A stretch of 61,372 nt of DNA from Brumimicrobium salinarum (GCF_002844555.1 NZ_PJNI01000018.1:1-61372), one strand, 5' to 3'; counted from the stretch's first letter, positions 1-7,516 are shown. The notes: generated by a model not told the origin, from the letters alone. Numbers and translations are program-made.

Positions 1-50
1 CACCCTTTAGATTAATTCCTTACTTTCGTAAGGTAAAGATGCCCATGCTG

Positions 51-130
51 GGCACACACAATGGCTAAAAAATCATAGCTGCCCTTCGGGACAGCAACGC
101 TTTTTAGCCGGGACGTTAGCGGTCATTGTA
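51..130 (+). repeat. attC-like palindromic element A
   Basis: Nested palindromes precede the first gene: GGCTAAAAA pairs with TTTTTAGCC, and inside it GCTGCCC-TTCGGG-ACAGC forms a second hairpin. The element ends in GACGTTAGCGGTCATTG, which matches the CGTTA-type junctions found in front of later genes in this region. It looks like the distal end of a cassette-like unit whose gene lies outside the window. Two further small hairpins (CCTTAC/GTAAGG and GCCCA/TGGGC) lie just upstream, at about 19-55. Confidence 0.55.
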
Positions 131-189
131 ACGGACGACAATGCAACCAAAAACAGACAACTTTGAAAAAACATTAAAAACAGAAAAGT

Positions 190-603
190 ATGAGCAAAGT
201 AGTAAAAATAAGAACTCAACAAACGACAGCAAACGTTGAAGACTTTGTCAACAAAGTGGACAACGAACAACAACGTGCAGACAGTTATGCCATTATTGAA
301 ATGATGAAAAAAATTAGTTGCGAAGAACCAAAAATGTGGGGAGCTTCAATCATAGGTTTTGGCAACAAAAGATATAAAAGCCCAAAAACAGGCAGAGAAG
401 TAGATTGGTTTCTCATAGGATTTTCGCCACGGAAAGCAAACCTATCATTACATCTTGCTATTGACATTAATAAACACGAAGAAACTATTCAAAAATTAGG
501 CAAGTTCAAAACAGGTGTTGGTTGCCTTTACATAAACAAACTAACAGACATTGACCAAAAACAGTTAGAAAAACTTATTAAAACAGCATTGCAAAACAAA
601 TAA
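190..603 (+). CDS. DUF1801 domain protein
   Basis: This 137-residue soluble protein matches the DUF1801 (YdhG-like) family. The visible family hallmarks are the segment EEPKMWGASIIGFG near residues 45-60, then IGFSPRKANLSLHL, and a C-terminal GCLYINKLTDID stretch. The biochemical function of the family is not established. The gene is preceded by an attC-like junction and followed 11 bases later by a DUF4199 gene, and a second DUF1801 gene lies after that. It is in a region of small accessory genes, so carriage on a cassette-like unit is inferred. The ATG is the natural start, with an A-rich leader. Confidence 0.8.
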   Translation: MSKVVKIRTQQTTANVEDFVNKVDNEQQRADSYAIIEMMKKISCEEPKMWGASIIGFGNKRYKSPKTGREVDWFLIGFSPRKANLSLHLAIDINKHEETIQKLGKFKTGVGCLYINKLTDIDQKQLEKLIKTALQNK

Positions 604-614
604 CACAATTGAAT

Positions 615-1103
615 ATGAAAAATATAAAAATTGAAATTAAATGGGCAATCATCTTTTCCGTAATGGGATTACTTTGGATGGTGTTAGAAAAACTGTGCGG
701 ACTACACGGAAAATATATTGACTATCATCTTTACTTGACTAACCTTTTTGCAATTCCTGCAATTATCGTAATGGTAATGGCGTTGAAAGACAAAAAGAAA
801 AATTTTTATGACGGACGAATGAATTACAAACAAGGACTTATTTCGGGGATTATTTTGTCCGTTATCATTGCTTTGTTAAGTCCATTGACACAATGGGTAA
901 CTTCTTTTGTCATTACACCCGAATATTTTCTGAACGTAATAAAACGTTCCGTAGAAATTGGATATTTCAAAACGACAGCAGAAGCAGAAGCCAATTTCAA
1001 TTACCAAAACTATGCGATACAAGGTGCAATCGGAGCTTTGGTTATGGGAATTGTAACGACAGCAATCGCAATGATTTTTATTCGAACAAAAAAGACGAAA
1101 TAA
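615..1103 (+). CDS. DUF4199 membrane protein
   Basis: The predicted protein has 162 residues and about four hydrophobic segments: residues about 8-28, 38-57, 75-95 and 130-155. This is the usual architecture of Bacteroidota DUF4199 proteins, whose role is unknown. I chose the ATG at 615 rather than the TTG two codons upstream because the family normally begins with a short basic stretch directly before the first membrane helix. It lies 11 bases after one DUF1801 gene and 29 bases before another, so the three are probably co-transcribed. Confidence 0.7.
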   Translation: MKNIKIEIKWAIIFSVMGLLWMVLEKLCGLHGKYIDYHLYLTNLFAIPAIIVMVMALKDKKKNFYDGRMNYKQGLISGIILSVIIALLSPLTQWVTSFVITPEYFLNVIKRSVEIGYFKTTAEAEANFNYQNYAIQGAIGALVMGIVTTAIAMIFIRTKKTK

Positions 1104-1132
1104 AAACACAAATTGTTAAAAAAGATTCATTT

Positions 1133-1570
1133 ATGGCAAAAACAAAGACAACTTACACAGGACAGGATGTCACAGACTTTATAAACACTTATGTTGACAA
1201 CGAACAAAAAAAGGCTGACAGCTTTCAACTTATAGAGCTAATGCAAGAGTGGTCTAACTCTGAGCCAAAAATGTGGGGACCGAGCATTATTGGTTTTGGT
1301 AATTATCATTATAAATACGCAAGTGGACACGAAGGTGATGCACCTGTTTTGGGCTTTTCACCAAGAAAACCTGCACTTACACTTTATGTATATTCTGACA
1401 CAGAGAAAAGCAAATTAGCATTAGCCGACCTTGGTAAATTTAAAATTACAAAAGGATGTATCTATGTAAAGAAACTTTCAGATATCAAGATTTCTGCGTT
1501 GAAAGAAATTTGCATTGAATCAATCAAATACATTAGTGAGCACCACGAATGTTCTTGTAGAGTAAAATAA
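1133..1570 (+). CDS. DUF1801 domain protein (second copy)
   Basis: This 145-residue protein carries the same core as the gene at 190-603: SEPKMWGPSIIGFG around residues 42-55, LGFSPRKPALTLYV around 74-87, and a late GCIYVKKLSDIK segment. The two copies are clearly diverged, so this is not a recent tandem duplication. A longer open frame extends upstream, but it overlaps the DUF4199 gene and has no family similarity. The ATG at 1133 aligns with the start of family similarity. The C-terminus ends in a short Cys-containing tail (HECSCRVK). Function unknown. Confidence 0.8.
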   Translation: MAKTKTTYTGQDVTDFINTYVDNEQKKADSFQLIELMQEWSNSEPKMWGPSIIGFGNYHYKYASGHEGDAPVLGFSPRKPALTLYVYSDTEKSKLALADLGKFKITKGCIYVKKLSDIKISALKEICIESIKYISEHHECSCRVK

Positions 1571-1630
1571 AAAAAACAACTATGATTAACAAAATGACAA
1601 CTAACACAGACGACATAAAAGAACAACGAA

Positions 1631-1773
1631 CCGCTAACAGCACCTACCCTAAAGTGGCGGTTCAGTGGTTAAATCTAGTTTTGTGCTTCTATCAAAGTTG
1701 GTGCTTGGTTGACAGTTAAGTGCTTCGAAATCGCCACCTTCGGGTAGCTGCAAACCGTTACCTGCAATTTGCC
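1631..1773 (+). repeat. attC-like palindromic element B (full length)
   Basis: The element starts at CGCTAACAGC and ends at CCGTTACCTGCAATTTGCC. The arms CACCTACCCTAAAGTGGCG and CGCCACCTTCGGGTAGCTG form an imperfect palindrome around a spacer. The spacer holds GTGCTTCTATCAAAGTTGGTGCTT and AGTTAAGTGCTTCG, which recur in element G near 8.1 kb. The shared spacer shows that these are members of one repeat family, not chance palindromes. No coding potential is visible inside. Confidence 0.6.
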
Positions 1774-1785
1774 GAAAAAACACTT

Positions 1786-2157
1786 TTAATCAGAATGTTT
1801 GAGTGTAGATTTTCTATGAGAAACACCCCAATCAACCATTGCATCAAGGACTGTAAGAATATTTTTACCTGATTCGGTCATTTTGTATTCAATACGAACT
1901 GGCGTTGAATCATAAACGTTTCTTGTTATAACGCCATTTAGTTCTAATTCTTTTAACTCCTTTGACAACATTCTAGGTGTAATTTTATCGATATTGGTCT
2001 GTATGTCTTTGTACCTATAATTACCATAAAGGATTGAAGCAAGTATAGGCAACTTCCATTTACCACTTATCACGTTCAAAGTATCATTAATCGCCAATAC
2101 GTATTGTACAGGGCATTTTTTTATCTCAGAAATATTTTGTAAACCATTCATTATCAT
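1786..2157 (-). CDS. HxlR-family transcriptional regulator
   Basis: This is a 123-residue winged-helix regulator of the HxlR type. It has the conserved N-terminal cysteine (KKCPVQYVLAI), the GKWKLPILASIL helix, the RYKDIQTNIDKITPRMLSKELKELE recognition region and the PVRIEYKMTESG wing. The open frame extends further upstream, but that extension is low-complexity and lies in the divergent promoter region, so I chose the ATG at 2157. It is transcribed away from the NmrA-like oxidoreductase and dioxygenase genes. Such pairs typically respond to quinones, aldehydes or redox stress through the N-terminal cysteine; that role here is inferred. Confidence 0.85.
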   Translation of the reverse strand: MIMNGLQNISEIKKCPVQYVLAINDTLNVISGKWKLPILASILYGNYRYKDIQTNIDKITPRMLSKELKELELNGVITRNVYDSTPVRIEYKMTESGKNILTVLDAMVDWGVSHRKSTLKHSD

Positions 2158-2178
2158 GCAGTTTAAATTTTTACTATA

Positions 2179-2241
2179 CAAAAGTATATCAATATAAATT
2201 AACAACCAACTATACTTTATATAGCAAATGTAATACTTTTG
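2179..2241. promoter_or_regulatory. Divergent promoter and candidate HxlR operator
   Basis: The intergenic region carries two facing copies of a Bacteroidota -7 box (TAnnTTTG). TACTTTTG on the plus strand at 2234-2241 serves the oxidoreductase gene, and the same octamer on the minus strand at 2179-2186 serves the regulator gene. The flanking bases extend them into a 12-base inverted pair, ATACAAAAGTAT and ATACTTTTGTAT. The symmetry would let one HxlR dimer or tetramer repress both promoters. That is inference; the sequence symmetry is seen directly. Confidence 0.5.
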
Positions 2242-2272
2242 TATCATTATTAACGATCAAAAATTTTAAAAC

Positions 2273-3139
2273 ATGATATTAGTAACAGGAGCAACAGGCG
2301 AATTTGGTAAACATGCCGTTCAGCAATTAAGAGAAAAAGGTGTAAGCACTTCTGATATTTCGGTACTTTCTAGAAGCGAGGAAAAGGCAATCAGCTATAA
2401 AGAAGATGGAATAACTGTAAAAACAGGAGATTACACCAACTATGACTCTTTAGTAAAAGCCTTTGAAGGCGTAGATAAACTGTTATTTGTTTCTAGCAGC
2501 GAGATAGAAAACCGTGAAGCACAACATGAAAATGTGGTTAGAGCAGCCAAATCAGCTGGAGTTAAACATATTGTTTAAACATCATTCATGAGAAATCAGG
2601 AAAGAGATAATTCTGCTATTGCATTCTTACAAGATTCACATTTAAAAACCGAAAACTGGATAAAAGAAAGTGGTATAGCTTATACATTTTTACAGAACGC
2701 CACATATTTAGACATGCTACCTATGTTTATTGGAGAGCAAGTTTTGGAAACAGGCGTTATTATGCAACCTGCGGAAAATGGAAGGTCTAGCTTAGTATTA
2801 AGACAAGAATTGGCAGAAGCAGCAGCGGTATTGACTTCAGAAGGGCATGAAAATAAAGCCTATCCTCTAGTGAACAATCAAGCGATTTCATACAATGATG
2901 TAGCAGAACTAATTGCTGAGATAAGTGGTAAAAATATCACCTATAAATCGCCTTCACCAGAAGAGTCTCAGGCTACACTAAAAACGTATGGTGTTCCAGA
3001 TGAACACATTGGATTATTTACCTCATTTTCGGTAGCACAAGCCAATGGCGAATTAGAAATGTCAGACAATTCATTAGAGAAGTTATTGGGGAGAAAACCA
3101 ACAACCGCTAAAGAATTTTTGACCAAAGTATATGTTTAA
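2273..3139 (+). pseudogene. NmrA-family NAD(P)-dependent oxidoreductase, interrupted by in-frame stop
   Basis: Read through one stop codon, this is a full-length (288-codon) NmrA-like/SDR quinone-reductase homologue. It has an N-terminal dinucleotide-binding motif TGATGEFG, a KLLFVSS segment, and the C-terminal domain ending GRKPTTAKEFLTKVY. The TAA at 2576-2578 falls in KHIV-stop-TSFMR, where family members usually have a tyrosine (KHIVYTSF), so a TAT or TAC to TAA change explains it. Both halves are in the same frame, with no indel. A restart at the ATG at 2588 would lack the cofactor-binding fold. It is either a recent nonsense mutation or a base-call error. Confidence 0.75.
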
Positions 3140-3140
3140 C

Positions 3141-4028
3141 ATGCAGCGTAAAGAGTTTATAAAGGTAGCTGGACTAACCACATTAAGTATTCCTATGATG
3201 TCAACATTAAATAAATTAGAAAACATTACAGATTCTTTTGAATCTTCTAAGCGAATGCCTGTCCTATTTTTAGGGCATGGCTCGCCTATGAATGCTATTG
3301 AAGACAATGAATTTGTTAGAGCGTTTAAAAAACAAGGACAACAATTGGATAAACCCAATGCTATTATTGTGGTTTCTGCTCATTGGGAAACAAATGGAAC
3401 TTTTGTTACAGCCATGCAAAATCCAAGAACAATTCATGATTTTGGTGGATTCCCCAAAGCGCTTTATGAGGTACAATATCCAGCACCTGGACACCCAGAA
3501 CTGGCTAAAGAGATATCAGAAATTGTTAATCCAACAGGAACTGTTCACTTAGATGATAAATGGGGTTTGGATCATGGAGCTTGGACTGTAATAAAACATT
3601 TATTTCCTGATGCTGATGTACCTGTGATTCAACTTAGCTTAGATTATAAGATGACGCCACAGCAACATTACGAGTTGGCACAACAATTAAAAAAACTTAG
3701 GGAAAAAGGCGTGCTTATAGTTGGTAGTGGAAATATGGTTCATAATTTAAGAAAAGTTGATTTTAGAAAAATTAATGAAAACTACGGCTATGATTGGGCA
3801 ATAGAAGCTGATAGCAAAATGAAGAAATGGATTTTGGAAGGAAATCACCAAAATTTAATTGACTTTAATAAGCAAGGTAAAGCTTTTAACCTTGCCATCC
3901 CAACGCCTGAGCATTATCTGCCTTTATTGTACACCTTAGGATTAAAAGACGAAAAGGACAATACCACAATCTTTAATGATAATCCTTTAGGTGGTTCACT
4001 GACTATGACAAGTGTAAAATTTGGATAA
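3141..4028 (+). CDS. DODA-type extradiol ring-opening dioxygenase (YgiD-like)
   Basis: This 295-residue member of the LigB/4,5-DOPA extradiol dioxygenase family uses non-haem Fe(II)/Zn to cleave catechols. Visible family motifs are LFLGHGSPMNAI with the metal-ligand histidine, VVSAHWE, the segment WGLDHGAWTVIKHLFPDADVP, and GSGNMVHNLR. The N-terminus (MQRKEFIKVAGLTTLSIPMMS) resembles a Tat-less export or anchor leader common in Bacteroidota homologues. The ATG at 3141 follows the preceding stop by one base; an ATG at 3132 overlaps it. It is in an operon with the NmrA-like gene under HxlR, which fits a quinone or aromatic stress unit. Confidence 0.85.
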   Translation: MQRKEFIKVAGLTTLSIPMMSTLNKLENITDSFESSKRMPVLFLGHGSPMNAIEDNEFVRAFKKQGQQLDKPNAIIVVSAHWETNGTFVTAMQNPRTIHDFGGFPKALYEVQYPAPGHPELAKEISEIVNPTGTVHLDDKWGLDHGAWTVIKHLFPDADVPVIQLSLDYKMTPQQHYELAQQLKKLREKGVLIVGSGNMVHNLRKVDFRKINENYGYDWAIEADSKMKKWILEGNHQNLIDFNKQGKAFNLAIPTPEHYLPLLYTLGLKDEKDNTTIFNDNPLGGSLTMTSVKFG

Positions 4029-4040
4029 AAAAAAGCAGGT

Positions 4041-4190
4041 AAATAACTAAGTATTCGGCGTGCCGATTACGCCCTACGGTTGTGAGATCGCTTCGCTAAG
4101 TTGGTCAACGCTGAAGACCATGTTGACGGATCCGGATTTCCTTTCACCGTACTGAGCCTGCCGAACGTATGGGGAAAACGTTTTAATACA
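4041..4190. other. GC-rich non-coding patch
   Basis: This stretch is visibly richer in G and C than its surroundings (for example GGCGTGCCGATTACGCCCTACGG read in parts, then a GGATCCGG segment). It has no convincing reading frame on either strand. It contains short inverted pieces such as GGTCAACGCTGAAGACC and GTTGAC. It lies between the dioxygenase gene and a transposase relic, so an end of the same decayed mobile element is the likeliest origin. This is inference. Confidence 0.35.
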
Positions 4191-4372
4191 TTATTTTTGA
4201 AAGATGATTTTGGAGGTTTGCAGACTCGAAAGTGTGCGTGAATTTCTCATTTAAGTTGGTTGATTGCCATTCACTGTTCTTAAAAAGGAGTATTTACCAG
4301 ATGTTCCACCGCGTTACGTTGATTTTAATATTTCTAAGTCATAACTTCTCCATTACGTTAATATCGTTGCAT

Positions 4373-4561
4373 TTATTCTGTTGATTTATTGATACTTAAA
4401 GTTTTCCTCCAGTTTTCTGGTGGACCTCTTCCATCAAAAAGTAAAACTGTGATTAATTTTCCTTTTTTACACCTTGGACATCGCTTGTGATGTGTTGGGT
4501 TTTCCTTAATAATTTCGGACGTTTTCTTTTCATTCAATAACTTTTGAAGTTGGGGTAGCTC
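4373..4561 (-). pseudogene. C-terminal relic of an IS91-like transposase
   Basis: About 62 codons encode HHKRCPRCKKGKLITVLLF followed by DGRGPP, the short tail seen at the C-terminus of Bacteroidota IS91-like (Y2) transposases. There the CPxCKxG…FDxRGPP arrangement is characteristic. Nothing resembling the catalytic HUH domain exists upstream, because the frame stops being protein-like at about 4562, where a palindromic non-coding sequence begins. This is therefore a truncated remnant, not a functional element. The family assignment rests on recall of the motif only. Confidence 0.5.
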
Positions 4562-4833
4562 CACAAACTAGCTTGTATCCAACAAAACCAACTTCATAAA
4601 GCTGCCGGTTTCCGTCGGGGTGGGAATTGAAGCTTCGGGTTTTGGTTTTTAGCCGTAGAATTACACGTCTAATTATACGCTTACAAACGCTTATTACTTT
4701 TTGATGTAAATTGTTTTTTTTGAGTGAAAACATAGCGTTTTAAAGCTATTAATATGTTATAATTGTTAAATTTGAATAAAGGTTGGCTAAACGTAATACG
4801 ATTAGCCAATTGTTAGCAACAATTAGCCATAAC
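4562..4833. repeat. Decayed palindromic sequence and attC-like junction C
   Basis: There is no gene here. At about 4575-4655 an imperfect inverted repeat (AAAACCAACTTCATAAAGC against GAAGCTTCGGGTTTTGG) surrounds a G/C-rich centre. At 4783-4809, TTGGCTAA and TTAGCCAA form a perfect 8-base palindrome. This is followed by TTGTTAGCAACAATTAGCC (4811-4829), which resembles the CGTTACCTGCAATTTGCC junction of element B. The next gene starts directly after it. Confidence 0.4.
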
Positions 4834-5247
4834 ATGAAAGACTTAAACACCATTCGGACTAATATTGTAGGGAAAACCGTAACGGGTTTATATCACACAC
4901 CACTAGAAGCTGGAGCAGTTCAATTAGATGGTTTAGGCACTCCCCAATATTTCAGTACAGTCTTAGAGCTTGATAATTCTGAAAAATATGAATTTGGTTT
5001 CGACTGGATTACAAAGTGGGATAAAAATGAAAAGTTGATAGAAGTAAATCACTTCAATTGGAATATTGATAAGAAAATAGTTTTTAAAGGGAAGAATTTG
5101 AAAGAAATAATATTGGACGAAGTTGGTGATGTCTTTTTAAGATTAGACAACGACGTCATTATTTATCAAGGAAACTTTAATGGTGTTACTTTACATGTTC
5201 AGGAATACTCAGAGTTATTTGAAAAAGATGGAACTTTCAAGGACTAG
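4834..5247 (+). CDS. Hypothetical cassette-type protein
   Basis: This 137-residue protein is not assigned to any family I recognise. It is soluble and acidic, with alternating strands (IVGKTVTGLYHT, YEFGFDWITKWD, DVFLRLDNDVIIYQGNF), suggesting an all-beta or alpha/beta fold. An upstream TTG would extend it into the palindromic junction C, so the ATG at 4834 is preferred. It is bracketed by attC-like elements C and D, which is the classical position of a single-gene cassette. No signal peptide or membrane segment is visible. Confidence 0.6.
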   Translation: MKDLNTIRTNIVGKTVTGLYHTPLEAGAVQLDGLGTPQYFSTVLELDNSEKYEFGFDWITKWDKNEKLIEVNHFNWNIDKKIVFKGKNLKEIILDEVGDVFLRLDNDVIIYQGNFNGVTLHVQEYSELFEKDGTFKD

Positions 5248-5254
5248 ATACATG

Positions 5255-5391
5255 TTGCTAACACGGCCTATAAAACACTGCCACGATTGCGCTTCGGATA
5301 ATAAATCATCCTTGCTCAATCGTTCTCCTTTAAAATTATCATTAACTTTAAGGAACGGCAGCGGTTTCATAGCCCAGGAACGTTAAAGGTA
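5255..5391 (+). repeat. attC-like palindromic element D
   Basis: It starts at TTGCTAACACGG and ends at GAACGTTAAAGGTAAT. The arms GGCCTATAAAACACTGCC and GGCAGCGGTTTCATAGCC pair imperfectly over 18 bases. The final junction abuts the ATG of the following lipoprotein gene, so the ribosome-binding region of that gene is inside the element. The intervening spacer (ATTGCGCTTCGGATAATAAATC and onward) has no open frame. Confidence 0.55.
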
Positions 5392-6159
5392 ATGGTGAAG
5401 AACTCAATTTTAATATTAACTTTTGCTTTATTCGTAATTGGATGTGGGAGTAACAATTCATTTGAATTGGTTGAAAGGTGGTACACAGTTGAGGAAGGCA
5501 AACAACTACTGAGTAAGGAAATTTTTTGGGAAGATTTCGATAAAAAAATAAAATCAAAAGAAATAGAATACTTGTACTCTCATAAATCAAAGGGGACTTG
5601 TATTAATATCTATAATGATAGTCTATTAACTAAAGTTTATATGATCGATGATATTGATGGTATTGATACATTCAATATAATAGATTATTATTACGATAAA
5701 CATAAAAATCTAAGGAGATATACGCATATACCAGACGACGAAATAGTAAATGTCGATTGTAAATTGATACTAGACTCAGTTAATTTCAAACCAATTTCAA
5801 GGACATGTCATTCCTCAAACGGAAATTCATTCCGTATTGAAAATGAATATTTTCCTAACCGAGAAATATCAAGAACTTACGTGAAAGACTCTTTGACTAA
5901 TTATGTTACAACTTACTTTGACCAAAATAATAAGAAAATTGCTCGATACAGAAAATTCCTAACCTTTGACACACCTAGTTCAGATTCATTTATTTATGAG
6001 CATAATAATGGTAAGCTTATAAAAGAAACTATGTATTTCAGAGACACACTTTCTTCTTATAAAAACTATTTTTATAATAATGATACATTAGTAAAAGTAA
6101 CAGTAGATTATGTTAATAAAGACAAGTCAACAATTAAAATTCAGTACTCTGAAAATTAA
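5392..6159 (+). CDS. Hypothetical lipoprotein
   Basis: This 255-residue protein has a lipoprotein signal peptide: a hydrophobic stretch at residues 4-17, then a lipobox cysteine in FVIGCGSN at residue 18. The mature part is rich in Asp, Lys, Tyr and Asn, with many short beta-like repeats such as YFDQNNKKIARYRKF and YYNNDTLVKVTVDY. These resemble the antitoxin/YwqK-like or RHS-type sheets seen in Bacteroidota surface lipoproteins. I do not recognise a named family. It is probably attached to the inner or outer membrane facing the periplasm. It sits between attC-like elements D and E as a single-gene unit. Confidence 0.65.
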   Translation: MVKNSILILTFALFVIGCGSNNSFELVERWYTVEEGKQLLSKEIFWEDFDKKIKSKEIEYLYSHKSKGTCINIYNDSLLTKVYMIDDIDGIDTFNIIDYYYDKHKNLRRYTHIPDDEIVNVDCKLILDSVNFKPISRTCHSSNGNSFRIENEYFPNREISRTYVKDSLTNYVTTYFDQNNKKIARYRKFLTFDTPSSDSFIYEHNNGKLIKETMYFRDTLSSYKNYFYNNDTLVKVTVDYVNKDKSTIKIQYSEN

Positions 6160-6165
6160 TACCTT

Positions 6166-6225
6166 TAACATCAAATAAGCGGCACTTACGCGACCGCCTA
6201 TTTGAGAAACGTTGTAAGTAATGCT
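6166..6225 (+). repeat. attC-like palindromic element E (short)
   Basis: A short member of the family: CAAATAAGCGG (6172-6182) pairs perfectly with CCGCCTATTTG (6194-6204). It is followed by the junction AACGTTGTAAGTAATGCTG. It lacks the inner spacer seen in elements B, F and G. It separates the lipoprotein gene from the MepB-like gene. Confidence 0.5.
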
Positions 6226-6270
6226 GAACAAAATTTCGTGACAAATTAAAAATTAGGCTGAATAAAGAAA

Positions 6271-6764
6271 ATGGATAGTAATTTAAACCAAATAAATGCG
6301 GAGGTTTACGAAAAAAGTGGACTGAAAATGTCTGACTTCCAAACCGAAACTGAAAGTAAAGAATATGATGCTTGCCGGTTTGAACTGAACGGAAGAAAAA
6401 TAATAAGTCGGAATTCTAAAATTACGCCTAAAAAAGTCGGACAGTTCGTAACGTTTTGGAAAAGAAGCGGAAACGGGCCGATTGAACCTTTCGAAGAAAA
6501 TGACCAAATTGATTTTTACGCTGTAAACGTGCGAACTGAAAACGAGTTCGGACAATTTGTCTTCCCGAAATCGGTGTTGATTAAAAAAGGAATTATCTCA
6601 ACCGAAAAAAAGATGGAAAAAGAGCATTCAGAGTTTATCCGAGTTGGGAAAATGTAAATAATAAACAAGCAGAAAGAACTCAAAAATGGCAATTGGATTA
6701 TTTTTACGAAATAAATAATTCGACTGACTTGAGAAGAGTTGAAGAATTATATAAAAATGAATAA
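6271..6764 (+). pseudogene. MepB family protein, -1 frameshift at AAAAAAG
   Basis: The first frame (6271-6657) encodes a MepB-like protein that ends abnormally after KKGIISTEKKMEKEHS. The missing C-terminus is in the -1 frame: GKRAFRVYPSWENV, then QKWQLDYFYEINN, ending at the stop at 6762-6764. The combined length of 164 residues matches the family. The switch point is a run of seven A (6605-6611) followed by G, in the phase GAA AAA AAG, the classic slippery heptamer. Either one A was lost or the ribosome slips back. MepB is linked by name to the mepRAB multidrug locus in staphylococci, but its activity is unknown. It is a single-gene unit between elements E and F. Confidence 0.75.
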
Positions 6765-6784
6765 CTGTGCAGAAAGCACTACTT

Positions 6785-6920
6785 ACAACAGCGCATATAG
6801 TTTATGGCGGAATTAGTGCCAAACCCAAAGTTTTTGTATCTTTAGAAACGTAAAACCTTAACCGAAAAAATTGCGCATTTTTGCCCGCCACAAACCATAT
6901 GCGCGAGACGTTATGTGTCA
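6785..6920 (+). repeat. attC-like palindromic element F
   Basis: Twenty-base arms pair at 18 positions: GCGCATATAGTTTATGGCGG at 6791-6810 with CCGCCACAAACCATATGCGC at 6885-6904. The spacer begins AATTAGTGCCAAACCC, matching the AGTTAGTGCTAAAT of element G. The element terminates in GAGACGTTATGTGTCATAAC. These are the best-conserved arms in the series. Confidence 0.6.
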
Positions 6921-6992
6921 TAACCATACTACAAACATTCTACGATTAGTCCCACGCATCATTTCAATATATTTTGAAAAATAAATTCATTT

Positions 6993-7025
6993 AGTTCACT
7001 AATTTCTGAACTTTATATACTTTTG
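6993..7025 (+). promoter_or_regulatory. Promoter and candidate operator of the GbsR/MarR gene
   Basis: A -7 box TACTTTTG (TAnnTTTG) occupies 7018-7025, about 20 bases before the start codon at 7045. Immediately upstream is a perfect inverted repeat, AGTTCA-N8-TGAACT (6993-7012), placed between the -33 and -7 regions. This is the expected site for repression by the dimeric winged-helix protein encoded next. Autoregulation is inferred from position and symmetry. Confidence 0.5.
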
Positions 7026-7044
7026 TCATATTAATAATAGTTAA

Positions 7045-7506
7045 ATGACAGAGAAAGAGAATTATATTGAACAAGTAGGATTGTTTTACGAACAATATGG
7101 ACTTCCTAAAATGGCTGGACGTATTTTAGGCTATCTAATTTCATCAGACTCCGACAATAATTCATTTGAAGACATACAAAAGTCATTAAAGGCCAGTAAA
7201 GGGTCGATCAGCGGAAACATAAACCTATTACTTAAACAAGGAATGATTGTGAAACATATGATATCCGGAGATAGAAAATCCTATTACAAGATGTCATTAA
7301 ATAGTCTTGAAAGTATTTTAGACTCAAAAGTGAACTCGGTGACTCAATTCAAAATGATCCTTGAAACAGGACTTTCATTCGACTTGAATGGTAACAGTCT
7401 AAAGAAAAAAAACCTAACTAAGATTTTGAATTATTATGAATTTTTAGAAAATGAAATTCCATTGTTGAGAAATAAATGGGAAGAAAAAGCAAACAATCAA
7501 ATGTAA
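7045..7506 (+). CDS. GbsR/MarR-family transcriptional regulator
   Basis: This 153-residue winged-helix protein resembles the GbsR branch of MarR regulators. The start FYEQYGLPKMAGRILGYLIS is the family's typical first helix. It is followed by a helix-turn-helix (FEDIQKSLKASKGSISGNINLLL) and a wing (VKHMISGDRKSYYKMSL). The C-terminal half is a helical dimerisation region (NYYEFLENEIPLLRNKWEEK). The next gene starts 10 bases downstream, so it probably controls that DUF6653 membrane protein and itself. In other bacteria relatives often control compatible-solute or efflux genes; no ligand can be named here. Confidence 0.85.
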   Translation: MTEKENYIEQVGLFYEQYGLPKMAGRILGYLISSDSDNNSFEDIQKSLKASKGSISGNINLLLKQGMIVKHMISGDRKSYYKMSLNSLESILDSKVNSVTQFKMILETGLSFDLNGNSLKKKNLTKILNYYEFLENEIPLLRNKWEEKANNQM

Positions 7507-7516
7507 CAATAAGATT

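Noticed and set aside
893..1132. Possible 80-residue N-terminal extension of the second DUF1801 gene.
   Set aside because: It overlaps the DUF4199 gene entirely and has no protein-like composition; the ATG at 1133 matches the family start.
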